Positions 14,738 through 22,271 of a stretch of DNA of 64,000 nucleotides are shown piece after piece. A program made the translations under genes and the position numbers. The first letter of the stretch is position 1, and every line of letters starts with the position of its first letter. Origin of the DNA: Spirochaetales bacterium (GTDB taxonomy: Bacteria; Spirochaetota; Spirochaetia; UBA9216); contig JAEKNX010000004.1 in NCBI GenBank assembly GCA_016839055.1, positions 186,001 to 250,000 of the forward strand, in the 5' to 3' direction. A model generated the notes under the pieces. That model searched no databases. It was given only the letters and a program-made list of their open reading frames with translations, and was not told the origin of the DNA.

Positions 14738-15417
14738 CCGACATTTTTTATTGTTTTTATGTAGTGAGGCCGGGACGGGTTGTCTTCGATAAGTGATCTT
14801 AGGTGCCTTATGTGGACATAGAGGCTGCCCTCCTTCCTGTCGTCGAGGGAGTCCCATATACGGTTATACAGAAGCTCGTATGAAACTACCATGCCCGGAT
14901 GACGGACGAAGAAGAGGAATAAATCAAACAATTTTTTCCTCATTACAATGGGATCTCCGTTTTTGGTTACGCTTAATAAGTTGATATCAAGGCTGAAAGG
15001 CCCGCTTTTAATAACTTCGCTGATAGCGCTTCTTTCCTCATTCTGATGCGCTGAACGCTTTAAAAGTCGTTTAACCCTCCCGAGGAGCTCCTCTATATAG
15101 AAGGGTTTTGTAATATAGTCGTCACAGCCGATATTAAAACCGTCTACCTTTATATCCTGATTATCAATTGAAGACACAATTATAATCGGCAGGTATTCTT
15201 CCTGTTTCCGTATGGTTCGAAGAATCTCTATTCCGTCATAGTCGCCGAGCCGGAGATCAAGCAGGATTAGATCGGGATACTGCTGTTTGAGCAGGCTGTA
15301 TGCCGCTTTTTCGGAGTCAGCCTCAAGAACAGAATATCCTGCCTTTTTGAGGTTTGAACATACATAACGCCGAAGGCGGCCATTGTCTTCTATAACAAGA
15401 ATCAGTTTTTTTTCCAT
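14701..15417 (-). CDS. OmpR/PhoB-family response regulator
   Basis: The receiver begins LILVIEDNGRLRR and keeps the acidic pair, the phospho-acceptor Asp (LILLDLRLGD) and the Lys in YITKPF. The C-terminal winged helix (MRKKLFDLFLFF, LYVHIRHLRSLIED, TIKNVGYVY) is of OmpR type. ATG 15417 is preferred over the adjoining TTG at 15420. No Shine-Dalgarno sequence is visible, and a TATACT box lies only 7 bases upstream, so the message may be leaderless. The gene converges on the three-sensor operon and overlaps the dCache gene by 37 bases, which suggests it is the output of that system. Tandem repeats at its promoter suggest autoregulation. Confidence 0.88.
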   Translation of the reverse strand: MEKKLILVIEDNGRLRRYVCSNLKKAGYSVLEADSEKAAYSLLKQQYPDLILLDLRLGDYDGIEILRTIRKQEEYLPIIIVSSIDNQDIKVDGFNIGCDDYITKPFYIEELLGRVKRLLKRSAHQNEERSAISEVIKSGPFSLDINLLSVTKNGDPIVMRKKLFDLFLFFVRHPGMVVSYELLYNRIWDSLDDRKEGSLYVHIRHLRSLIEDNPSRPHYIKTIKNVGYVYSPGIRNSR

Positions 15418-15424
15418 CAAATGT

Positions 15425-15507
15425 AGTATACAGGACTCTTATTAAATTATCTTAAATTATATTGAAAATTTTATGATGTTTTTCTCTAGATTTAAGATTG
15501 ATTTAAG
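15425..15507. promoter_or_regulatory. Divergent promoter region with tandem OmpR-type repeats
   Basis: TTAAATTAT occurs at 15442-15450 and again at 15452-15460 (10-bp period), and TTTAAG at 15491-15496 and 15502-15507 (11-bp period). One-turn spacing of direct repeats is typical of OmpR/PhoB binding sites. On the minus strand a TATACT box (15425-15430) stands at the response-regulator start with the first repeat pair over the -35 position. On the plus strand the second pair stands just upstream of a TATATT box (15518-15523) for the secreted protein gene. Confidence 0.5.
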
Positions 15508-15595
15508 GTGGGCCTGTTATATTCACATAATTAAACAGTATCTATTTTTTTGGAGGGCGAAGGGGCCTTCCGCTAGATAACTCAAGGAGAATGAA

Positions 15596-16318
15596 ATGAG
15601 AAAAACATTATTGATTTTAGCGCTGCTTATTGCAGTAACGGGCTTTGCGTCAGCAGCTGATTTAACAGGATTTCACAGCAGTCCTACTGACAGAGCAATA
15701 GGTTCTTTAGCGATTACAGGAGCGGGACAGGGTGTAACCTTAACTTATTCTGACAGCACGGTTGATGCAAAAATTGCTCTTGGTGAGACGAGTATTTCGC
15801 TTTCAAGTATTCAGATCTTCGGCGACGCAGGAGAAGGTTTTCTAAACTTTTACACCCAGGAGACCGTTTCTTATGCTTTCGGCGGATCTTATTCGGTAAA
15901 CGGAGTTTCAGAGGTGATAACTGACGCGGCCGGGTATTTCTTTTCAGCCACCATGGGCGTTTCTACAAACCTGCCTACTTTCGTAGAAGGCCTCGAGATT
16001 ATGGCAGGCCTCGGATATCACCTGGACTGCGGATATGCTGCAATGACTTATGGTACTAATGGCTTAACTGGTCTTTTTGATCTGAGTCTCGCCGGCCTTG
16101 GTTTGAATCTTGTTGCCGACTATGCTCTCCTTGGAGATTTTGGTCTAAGTCTTAGTATCGACTGGTCAGTGGACTTTTACAGTCTTACAATACCGCTTTC
16201 AGGTTTTTCAACTACTGTTGATGATATAATTGCTACTCCCGGCATGAACTTCGGCATCGCAGTTGGAATTTCAATTCCTATGGCGCTGGCAGACGAGTTT
16301 GCTGTTGAAACTTATTAA
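15596..16318 (+). CDS. Secreted protein, probable outer-membrane beta-barrel
   Basis: AAGGAG precedes ATG 15596. A clear signal peptide (LLILALLIAVTGFASAA) is followed by about 220 residues of alternating polar and hydrophobic short strands, rich in Gly, Ser, Thr and Tyr with few charges (for example GVTLTYSDST, FYSLTIPLSGF). It ends in an aromatic residue (VETY), as many outer-membrane barrels do. No known family is recognised. A hairpin-forming leader (GCGAAGG/CCTTCCGC) precedes the gene. The promoter carries tandem repeats that a linked OmpR-type regulator could bind, so regulation of an envelope protein by the neighbouring sensor system is plausible. Confidence 0.65.
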   Translation: MRKTLLILALLIAVTGFASAADLTGFHSSPTDRAIGSLAITGAGQGVTLTYSDSTVDAKIALGETSISLSSIQIFGDAGEGFLNFYTQETVSYAFGGSYSVNGVSEVITDAAGYFFSATMGVSTNLPTFVEGLEIMAGLGYHLDCGYAAMTYGTNGLTGLFDLSLAGLGLNLVADYALLGDFGLSLSIDWSVDFYSLTIPLSGFSTTVDDIIATPGMNFGIAVGISIPMALADEFAVETY

Positions 16319-16337
16319 GAAATAATACTTTTTTAAT

Positions 16338-16372
16338 AAAAAGGGGTGTCTTTGCAGGCGCTCCTTTTTTTT
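16338..16372 (+). terminator. Intrinsic terminator after the secreted protein gene
   Basis: An imperfect stem (AAAAAGGGGTG against CGCTCCTTTTT) with a T8 tract lies 20 bases after the stop codon. Confidence 0.65.
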
Positions 16373-16390
16373 ATCTGCGTAGGTTTACAT

Positions 16391-16427
16391 AAAAAAGGCC
16401 GCGTGAAGCTATTCACGCGGCCTTTCT
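16391..16427. terminator. Bidirectional terminator between convergent genes
   Basis: A perfect 14-bp stem (16394-16407 with 16412-16425, loop GCTA) is flanked by A6 on the left and a T-rich stretch on the right. It would stop the MalK-type gene coming from the right and read-through from the left. Confidence 0.85.
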
Positions 16428-16440
16428 TTGACAGGAGTTT

Positions 16441-17535
16441 TTACTTTATTACCAGATCGGTTTCTCTATCAAAGAAGTGAATCTTATCGGGTGCCGGAGA
16501 GAAGCAGATTTCCTGATCAACCTTGAAGCTCAGGTTTGGCGGAACCTTGGCTATGATGCTGCTCACCGCGGTCTCAAGATGAAGCTGAATTTCATCACCA
16601 AGCTGTTCAACTACCTTTATTATGGCGGTAATAGACTCTTCTTTTGTGCCGTCGGGGTTATATTTGAGGTTTTCGGGTCTTATGCCCATCGTCACCTTCT
16701 TGCCTTCGTAATCTTTCAGAAGCGTACCGGCTTCTTTCGGAAGGGCCACTTTAAACTCTCCCTCGTCCGCGCTGCAGTTACCGCCCCGGGTCGATATTGT
16801 CACCGGCATGAAGTTCATGGGAGGAGAGCCGATAAAGCCTGCCACAAATAGGTTGTCCGGTTCGTTATATAGGGTGAGAGGACTTCCTATTTGCTGTATA
16901 AGTCCGTCTTTCATGACAACAATTTTATCAGCCATGGTCATGGCTTCAACCTGGTCATGGGTAACATAAACCATAGTGGCCTTGAGTTTGTGATGGAGGC
17001 TGGAGATCTCTGCCCTCATCTGAACTCTAAGTTTCGCGTCCAGGTTGGAGAGCGGTTCATCGAAAAGGAAGACCTTGGGGTTTCTAACAATCGCACGCCC
17101 TACCGCAACACGCTGGCGCTGTCCGCCTGAAAGAGCCTTCGGTTTGCGTTCGAGAAGATTTTCAATTCCGAGTATTCCGGCTGCCTCATTTACTCTCTTT
17201 TCGATCTCAGCCTTCGGAAATTTTCTTATTTTAAGACCGAATGCCATGTTTTCGTATACGCTCATATGGGGATAGAGGGCGTAGTTCTGAAAAACCATCG
17301 CGATATCCCTGTCTTTTGGAGGGACATCATTAACAACTCTCTCATCGATAGACAGTGTTCCTTCGGAGATTTCTTCGAGTCCTGCTATCATTCTGAGTGT
17401 CGTTGATTTTCCGCAGCCTGAGGGGCCAACGAGTACTACAAATTCTTCATCATCTATTTCGATATTTACATTATCAACGGCTTTAACATTGCCCGGATAA
17501 ATCTTGGTAATGTTTTCTAATTTAACGTGTGCCAT
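16441..17535 (-). CDS. ABC transporter ATP-binding protein of the MalK/UgpC/MsmX type
   Basis: Walker A is [10 protein letters not shown], the signature is LSGGQRQR, Walker B is [12 protein letters not shown] and the switch His lies in [14 protein letters not shown]. Residues after about 240 form the MalK regulatory OB-type domain (MGIRPENL). The length of 364 is normal. There are no permease or binding-protein genes next to it, so it is probably a shared ATPase serving several sugar importers encoded elsewhere, as MsmX does in Bacillus. AGGAGG precedes the ATG, and a near-consensus promoter (complement 17558-17586) drives it. The divergent GntR/LacI-type regulator may control it. Confidence 0.9.
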   Translation of the reverse strand: MAHVKLENITKIYPGNVKAVDNVNIEIDDEEFVVLVGPSGCGKSTTLRMIAGLEEISEGTLSIDERVVNDVPPKDRDIAMVFQNYALYPHMSVYENMAFGLKIRKFPKAEIEKRVNEAAGILGIENLLERKPKALSGGQRQRVAVGRAIVRNPKVFLFDEPLSNLDAKLRVQMRAEISSLHHKLKATMVYVTHDQVEAMTMADKIVVMKDGLIQQIGSPLTLYNEPDNLFVAGFIGSPPMNFMPVTISTRGGNCSADEGEFKVALPKEAGTLLKDYEGKKVTMGIRPENLKYNPDGTKEESITAIIKVVEQLGDEIQLHLETAVSSIIAKVPPNLSFKVDQEICFSPAPDKIHFFDRETDLVIK

Positions 17536-17557
17536 AATTCCTCCTGATTATTTATAT

Positions 17558-17586
17558 ATTGTAGCATTGTTGCAGTTGTAAGTCAA
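17558..17586 (-). promoter_or_regulatory. Strong sigma-70 promoter of the MalK-type gene
   Basis: On the minus strand TTGACT (17581-17586) and TACAAT (17558-17563) are exactly 17 bases apart, followed by a short leader with AGGAGG before the ATG at 17535. Confidence 0.75.
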
Positions 17587-17637
17587 ACAATAATAAAACA
17601 ATGCGTTGGTGGAAACTGAATGCCCCTTGCTTCGACT

Positions 17638-17647
17638 CCCCCCCCCC
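17638..17647 (+). repeat. Homopolymeric C10 tract upstream of a regulator promoter
   Basis: Ten consecutive C residues lie between the divergent promoters, 16 bases upstream of the -35 box of the GntR/LacI-type regulator. Tracts of this length are prone to slipped-strand length change. Confidence 0.8.
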
Positions 17648-17663
17648 TGCTTCTTAGAATTGC

Positions 17664-17692
17664 TTGCCTGGAGAACGGCTATGCTGTAATAT
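17664..17692 (+). promoter_or_regulatory. Sigma-70 promoter of the GntR/LacI-type regulator
   Basis: TTGCCT (17664-17669) and TAATAT (17687-17692) are separated by 17 bases. The start codon at 17710 follows closely. Confidence 0.6.
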
Positions 17693-17709
17693 AGCACTCA
17701 GGTGAACCG

Positions 17710-18792
17710 ATGAAAGAAATATTGTACAGGAAGATCTACCTGCATTTAAAAGCCGGGATAAAGGACGGCAGTCTGCCGGCCGGCGATAGGCTTCCCGGAG
17801 TAAGGGAAATAACAAAGCAGTGGAAAACCAGCGCGAATACCGTTTTGAAGGCTTTATCCGCGCTTGAGGCTGACGGCTTAATAAGAAAAACCCAAGGACA
17901 GGGAATCTTTGTCCGGGAGAGAACTGAATGGACAGACCCTTCGGCTGAAGGCGCTGAGCTTGGAATAATTCTATATGATATGAACGAGCCTTTTAATCTG
18001 AGGCTCCTGAGCGCAGTTGAGAAGGCGGCAGATGTCCGCGGGTACCGGCTTACCATCGGAAATGCCGGTGAGCTGGTCGCCGCGGGAGTTTCGGGAATAG
18101 TCATTGTTCCTTCATCGGCGGAATATTACAAGTCTGCCGTCGGTGCCTTGGATATTCCGGTAATTCATACTGGTAAGTTTAGCCCGCCGCAGGACTTCGG
18201 GGGGCATTATGTCATTGCCGATGTCTATTCGGGGTTCTTTTACGCTGCCGGTGAGCTGCTTAAATCCGGTCGTGAGAGACTTGCATACATCGGCGGAGCG
18301 GAAAAGCAAGATGATGATCCGGGGCTTTTGGCTGTGCGAGATGTTCTATCCGGAACGAGATTCGGTTTCAGGCGGGAATTTTCGGTAACAGCCGGCGGTT
18401 ACGACGCGGAGTTCGGCAGGAAGGCCGCCGAGGGCCTGCTTCTCGGCGGCGAGTATCCTGACGCTATTATCTGTTCCAATGATACTCTCGCCGCCGGCGC
18501 AATAAAGGCTTGCCGTGAGGCCGGACTCAGAATTCCGGCTGACATCAGCATAATCGGCTCCGGCGACCAGGACATCGCGCCGCTTCTTGAGCCCCCTCTT
18601 ACTAGCATCAGGGTCCCTGCCGAAATGCTCGGAAGGACGGCCGCCGGCTTTGTAGATGAGCTGATAAGGGGCAGGTTCCAGGCCGGGGAGAAGATTCGAT
18701 GCCGGATTGATCCCGAGCTGATCGTGCGCGGGTCGGCCCTGGGCGCTCAAGAGGATGAGCCCTGTGCTGAAGATGAGCTGGCCTGGCTCTAG
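17710..18792 (+). CDS. GntR-type DNA-binding, LacI-type sensor transcriptional regulator
   Basis: The N-terminal about 70 residues are a GntR winged helix (LPGVREITKQWKTSANTVLKAL, GLIRKTQGQGIFV). The rest, about 85-345, is a periplasmic-binding-like sugar sensor of the LacI/GalR fold (YIGGAEKQDDDPG, DAIICSNDTLAAGAIKACREAG, ISIIGSGDQDIAP). This GntR-LacI hybrid layout is that of AraR-like sugar regulators. It is divergent from the MalK-type ATPase gene, which is a candidate target. GC content is higher than that of the surrounding intergenic sequence. Its 3' end overlaps the DUF1847 gene by 4 bases on the opposite strand. Confidence 0.85.
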   Translation: MKEILYRKIYLHLKAGIKDGSLPAGDRLPGVREITKQWKTSANTVLKALSALEADGLIRKTQGQGIFVRERTEWTDPSAEGAELGIILYDMNEPFNLRLLSAVEKAADVRGYRLTIGNAGELVAAGVSGIVIVPSSAEYYKSAVGALDIPVIHTGKFSPPQDFGGHYVIADVYSGFFYAAGELLKSGRERLAYIGGAEKQDDDPGLLAVRDVLSGTRFGFRREFSVTAGGYDAEFGRKAAEGLLLGGEYPDAIICSNDTLAAGAIKACREAGLRIPADISIIGSGDQDIAPLLEPPLTSIRVPAEMLGRTAAGFVDELIRGRFQAGEKIRCRIDPELIVRGSALGAQEDEPCAEDELAWL

Positions 18793-19325
18793 AGGGCTTT
18801 CAGCGGGGCGTGGTTATGAACTCTGTCCTTTACCGCCAGGACGGTAAAGGGTTTTTTCAGATACTGATGAAACAGAATGTCATGTCCCAGGCATAAGCCC
18901 ATCTCAATAATCAGGTCGGCGCTGCTGCTGTTTATGGCCTCTGCCTGTCCTATAGGGTTGCAGTTAACCCCTCCGGTTAGCTTGCAGCTGATATCCGACT
19001 CTTTAATTCCGTTTATAGTGCATCTAAAAGACTGAACCTTGAGACCGGACTCGGTAAGAAGCTGCCTGAGCCGAACCGCCTCCTTTTCCATCGAGAAACA
19101 GTAAGCTATGCCTAGAGATTCATACCCCTGTAGATGTGAGAACTCAATAAGTTCTTCTACCCGTGAGAGCTTCCCGGCTCTGCCCCCGGCAACAAGTTTG
19201 TCAGCGTTCTCATAGAGGGGGACGGAGCCCCCCTCTATGTACTCGGTGATAATCTCATTACGTCTTAGGTTGCAGTCCTTCGCCTTGAGTTTACAGTTTT
19301 TTTCGTTACAGCCTAAGCAGTTCAC
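18789..19325 (-). CDS. DUF1847-like cysteine-rich metal-binding protein
   Basis: The N-terminus is a cysteine cluster (CLGCNEKNCKLKAKDC) that could hold a metal. It is followed by an alpha/beta domain with GIAYCFSMEKEA, TGGVNCNPIGQAEAIN and ADLIIEMGLCLGHDILF. This arrangement fits the DUF1847 family, which has no established function. At 178 residues it is slightly short for the family but looks complete. It overlaps the oligopeptidase stop by 4 bases and belongs to the rdgB-pepF operon. Confidence 0.7.
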   Translation of the reverse strand: MNCLGCNEKNCKLKAKDCNLRRNEIITEYIEGGSVPLYENADKLVAGGRAGKLSRVEELIEFSHLQGYESLGIAYCFSMEKEAVRLRQLLTESGLKVQSFRCTINGIKESDISCKLTGGVNCNPIGQAEAINSSSADLIIEMGLCLGHDILFHQYLKKPFTVLAVKDRVHNHAPLKAL

Positions 19326-21121
19326 TCGCTTACCAGCAGTCTTTCGAGTTCTTTTATGAGCTCTCCAAAACGTATCATGGCAGCCTCAACCGGCGCCGGG
19401 CTGCTCATGTCCACTCCCGCCTCGGCGAGAGACTCAAGAGGATATTTTGAACCGCCTGATTTGAGAAAGTTCAAGTATTCGTCTCTGTCCTTTTCGGTGC
19501 CGTTTAGCACCTTTTCCGACAAGGCTATTGCGGCCGCGAGACCTGTTGAATACTTGTAAACATAAAAAGCACGGTAGAAATGAGGGATACGCAATCCTTC
19601 AAGATCGCTCTCTGGGAAGAGCTCAACCTCGCTTCCGAAGTATTTCTCAAGCAGGCCGCGGTACAGCTTCCTTATTGATTCAACTGTCAGTGGACGGCCT
19701 TCTTCGGCGCTCTTGTGGGCAAGATGCTCAAACTCGGCAAACATCGTCTGTCTGAATATTGTGGCAATTATATCATCTACCTGCTTGCCGATGAGGTAGG
19801 CCCTCATAGAATCAGATTCTGCATTATCGTAGAGGTATTTTGCTAGAAGCTGCTCATTAAAAGTCGATGCTACCTCAGCCTCGAAGATTGTATAGCTGTA
19901 GTGCTGAAACGGGTTGTTCCTTGCGCTGTACCAGGAATGCATCGAGTGTCCCCCCTCATGGGCGAGGGTGAAGACATCACGCAGCACATCCTCCTTGTAG
20001 TTCATCAGGATGTAAGGATCCGCAGTATAGGAACCTGCCGAGAAGGCGCCGGAGCGCTTGCCCTTGTTCTCGTATTTATCCACCCAACCTCCGCTGAGGC
20101 CTTCTTTTAGGGTCGCGCAGTACTCCTCTCCCAGCGGCGATAGCGCCTTGCTGATGACGTTCACGGCTTCGTCATAGCTGTGTTTTACTCTGATGCTGCT
20201 CACGAGGGGTGCGTATACGTCGTAGTGGGCAAGCCTGTCGACTTTTAAAGCCTTACGTCTGAGTTCATAGTAGTCGTGAAGAACAGGAAGATTTTTTCCA
20301 ACTGTGTCCAGCAGATTGTCATAGACCTTCTCATCCACCTTGTCCGGGAAAAGAGCGCCGGCCCGTGATGAGGGCCAGTTTCTGGTCTGCGATTTGTAAA
20401 TATCCAGATGAACACTGCCGGCGTATAAGGATGCGATGGTGTTTTTATGGCTCTCGAATTCCTTGTAAAACTGGAAGAAGGCCTTTTCTCTGAGGTTTCT
20501 GTCCGGATTTATTAAAAAGGAGGCGAAGGTTGATTGAGTCAGCGGTACGTCTCCGTCAGGGGTTGCAATAGTTCCGAAGTCCATGTCCACGTTGGTAAGT
20601 GCCGAGAAGGTTTTTGATGCCGTCTGGTTCGCCTCAGCCTGCAATGCAAGGAGTTTTTCTTCGGCTTCGGATAGAATGTGGGGCTTGAATCTGAGGATCT
20701 TGCCGAGCATTATCCGGTATTCTTCCAACTCCGCTGTTGCAAGGAATTTGTCCATTCTGCTGCTGTCTATGGCCTGAATCTCCGGGGTCTGGTAACTTGC
20801 CGCAGCCGAAGCCTTCGTTGCCGCCGACATATAGCGGGAAAACCTTTCCTGGTTGCTTCCGTCGCCCTCGTCTTCATTGAGTTTAAGGTGGGCATAGGAG
20901 CCAAGTTGTTCTTCGAGTATTTCGAGGCTGCACATGAAATCCAGGCAGCTCTTGAGTGATTCGGCTGAATCTCCGAGGCTTCCTTTGAAACCTGTGATTT
21001 TCCCCGTCTTTTCCTCAAAGACAGCCAGGGCAGCTTCCCATTCTTTATCCGAGGTATATAATTTTGAGAGATCCCATTTGTCTTCGGGCCTGACTTCTTT
21101 TCGCTGGGGGATTTTATTCAT
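19322..21121 (-). CDS. pepF: Oligoendopeptidase F (family M3)
   Basis: The zinc-binding motif HEGGHSMHSW is the HExxH signature of M3 peptidases, with the third ligand expected in FEAEVASTFNE. The protein cuts short peptides in the cytoplasm and has no signal peptide. The start is set at the ATG at 21121 because AAGGAG lies 7 bases upstream, giving 599 residues; an ATG 15 bases further upstream lacks such a site. The gene overlaps the end of the rdgB-like gene by 8 bases and shares 4 bases with the DUF1847 gene. Confidence 0.93.
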   Translation of the reverse strand: MNKIPQRKEVRPEDKWDLSKLYTSDKEWEAALAVFEEKTGKITGFKGSLGDSAESLKSCLDFMCSLEILEEQLGSYAHLKLNEDEGDGSNQERFSRYMSAATKASAAASYQTPEIQAIDSSRMDKFLATAELEEYRIMLGKILRFKPHILSEAEEKLLALQAEANQTASKTFSALTNVDMDFGTIATPDGDVPLTQSTFASFLINPDRNLREKAFFQFYKEFESHKNTIASLYAGSVHLDIYKSQTRNWPSSRAGALFPDKVDEKVYDNLLDTVGKNLPVLHDYYELRRKALKVDRLAHYDVYAPLVSSIRVKHSYDEAVNVISKALSPLGEEYCATLKEGLSGGWVDKYENKGKRSGAFSAGSYTADPYILMNYKEDVLRDVFTLAHEGGHSMHSWYSARNNPFQHYSYTIFEAEVASTFNEQLLAKYLYDNAESDSMRAYLIGKQVDDIIATIFRQTMFAEFEHLAHKSAEEGRPLTVESIRKLYRGLLEKYFGSEVELFPESDLEGLRIPHFYRAFYVYKYSTGLAAAIALSEKVLNGTEKDRDEYLNFLKSGGSKYPLESLAEAGVDMSSPAPVEAAMIRFGELIKELERLLVSE

Positions 21122-21719
21122 TAAATTCTCCTTCAAGCAGGCTTCCGAGGCGTGCTGCCGCCCTGCCTCTATGTGATATTCTGTTTTTTTCGGTGTCCGG
21201 AAGTTCCGCGACGGTCATTTTTTTCTCCGGGAGATAGAATACAGGATCATATCCGAATCCTCCGGCGCCGAAGGGCTCATCGGCGATATAGCCTTCCATC
21301 GTTTCCTGTACCGAGTATATCCTGTAATCATCAAGGATTGCGGTCATGCAGCAGACAAAGACCGCCTTCCGCTCCGCAGCGCCCCTGAAGCCTTTCATGT
21401 TCTCAAGAAGAAGGCGGTTTCTCTCGCCGCTTTCCAGCTCCGGTTCTCCGGCAGAGCTTCCGTATCTTGCCGAGAATATCCCCGGCGCTCCGCCGAGTGA
21501 TTCGACGCAGAGCCCCGAGTCATCGGCAATAACCGGTTTTCCGGTCAATTTGTACAGCGTCTCAGCCTTCAGCAGGGAATTTGCCTGAAAGGTTGTTCCT
21601 GTTTCGTCGCAGTCAAAATCGAGGCCGATCTCATCCGGGGTCTTCAGGCTGATGCCGCCCATAATCTGCTGCAGCTCATATTTTTTATGCTTGTTATTTG
21701 TGGCAAGTAGTATAAACAT
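21114..21719 (-). CDS. rdgB: RdgB/HAM1 non-canonical purine NTP pyrophosphatase
   Basis: The N-terminus LLATNNKHKKYEL is the family's first motif, and VIADDSGLCVESLGGAPGIFSARY is the core substrate-binding region (shown in part). EPFGAGGFGYDPVFYLP and ISHRGRAAARL complete it. The enzyme removes inosine and xanthosine triphosphates from the nucleotide pool. At 201 residues it is complete. It is the first gene of a tight operon with pepF. Confidence 0.93.
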   Translation of the reverse strand: MFILLATNNKHKKYELQQIMGGISLKTPDEIGLDFDCDETGTTFQANSLLKAETLYKLTGKPVIADDSGLCVESLGGAPGIFSARYGSSAGEPELESGERNRLLLENMKGFRGAAERKAVFVCCMTAILDDYRIYSVQETMEGYIADEPFGAGGFGYDPVFYLPEKKMTVAELPDTEKNRISHRGRAAARLGSLLEGEFNE

Positions 21720-21761
21720 TATTGGTCTCCCGAGGTCCTATTATTCCAGTTATCCGCCTGA

Positions 21762-21790
21762 TTGACAACCGGTTATCGCCTTGCTAAGAT
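21762..21790 (+). promoter_or_regulatory. Near-consensus promoter placing the transcript start on the HIT start codon
   Basis: TTGACA (21762-21767) and TAAGAT (21785-21790) are separated by exactly 17 bases. The seventh base after the -10 box is the A of ATG 21797, and no Shine-Dalgarno sequence lies between. Confidence 0.75.
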
Positions 21791-21796
21791 TGTGTT

Positions 21797-22234
21797 ATGA
21801 ATGATGAAAACTGTATATTCTGCAAGATTATTAGAAAAGAAATTCCGGCGACAATCGTCTATGAAGATGATCTGGTGCTGGCCTTCATGGACGCAATGCC
21901 GATAAATCCAGGTCACACCCTCGTTATTCCAAAGGAACATGAACAGTATATTTCCGATATTAGCGCCGCGGCTGCGGCAAGAATGTTCGAAGTCGCCCGT
22001 AGGATCGATACTTCAATCCGTGAGAGCGGAATCCGCTGTGACGCGCTGTCTCTGATGCTCTCGGACGGCGAGGCGGCCTCTCAGGAGGTCTTTCACACTC
22101 ATCTACATGTTATTCCCAGGTATGAGGGCGATGGAGTCAAGCATAGGTATCCGAATAAACCAAAAAGCCTGACCCCGGCCGCAGAGCTCTCTGTTCCGGC
22201 CGAAGAGATTAAGAAAAATCTTAGGGGAATGTAG
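21797..22234 (+). CDS. HIT-family nucleotide-binding hydrolase
   Basis: The histidine triad is clear in VFHTHLHVIPRY, and the N-terminal zinc-type segment CIFCKIIRKEIPA is that of Hint-like HIT proteins. These proteins hydrolyse nucleoside phosphoramidates or dinucleoside polyphosphates. The usual SXG-type segment appears as LMLSDGEAASQ. The length of 145 is normal. There is no ribosome binding site and the promoter places +1 at or next to the A of the start codon, so the mRNA is probably leaderless. A terminator follows directly. Confidence 0.92.
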   Translation: MNDENCIFCKIIRKEIPATIVYEDDLVLAFMDAMPINPGHTLVIPKEHEQYISDISAAAAARMFEVARRIDTSIRESGIRCDALSLMLSDGEAASQEVFHTHLHVIPRYEGDGVKHRYPNKPKSLTPAAELSVPAEEIKKNLRGM

Positions 22235-22243
22235 GAAGGAATG

Positions 22244-22270
22244 CTCCCGGGTTGAACCGGGAGTATTATT
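22244..22270 (+). terminator. Terminator after the HIT gene, between convergent genes
   Basis: CTCCCGG (22244-22250) pairs with CCGGGAG (22257-22263), followed by TATTATTTTT. It ends just before the stop of the convergent amidohydrolase gene. Confidence 0.75.
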
Positions 22271-22271
22271 T

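Noticed and set aside
16477-17275. Plus-strand frames across the MalK-type gene
   Set aside because: Antisense to Walker and signature motifs of the ATPase; no start signals.
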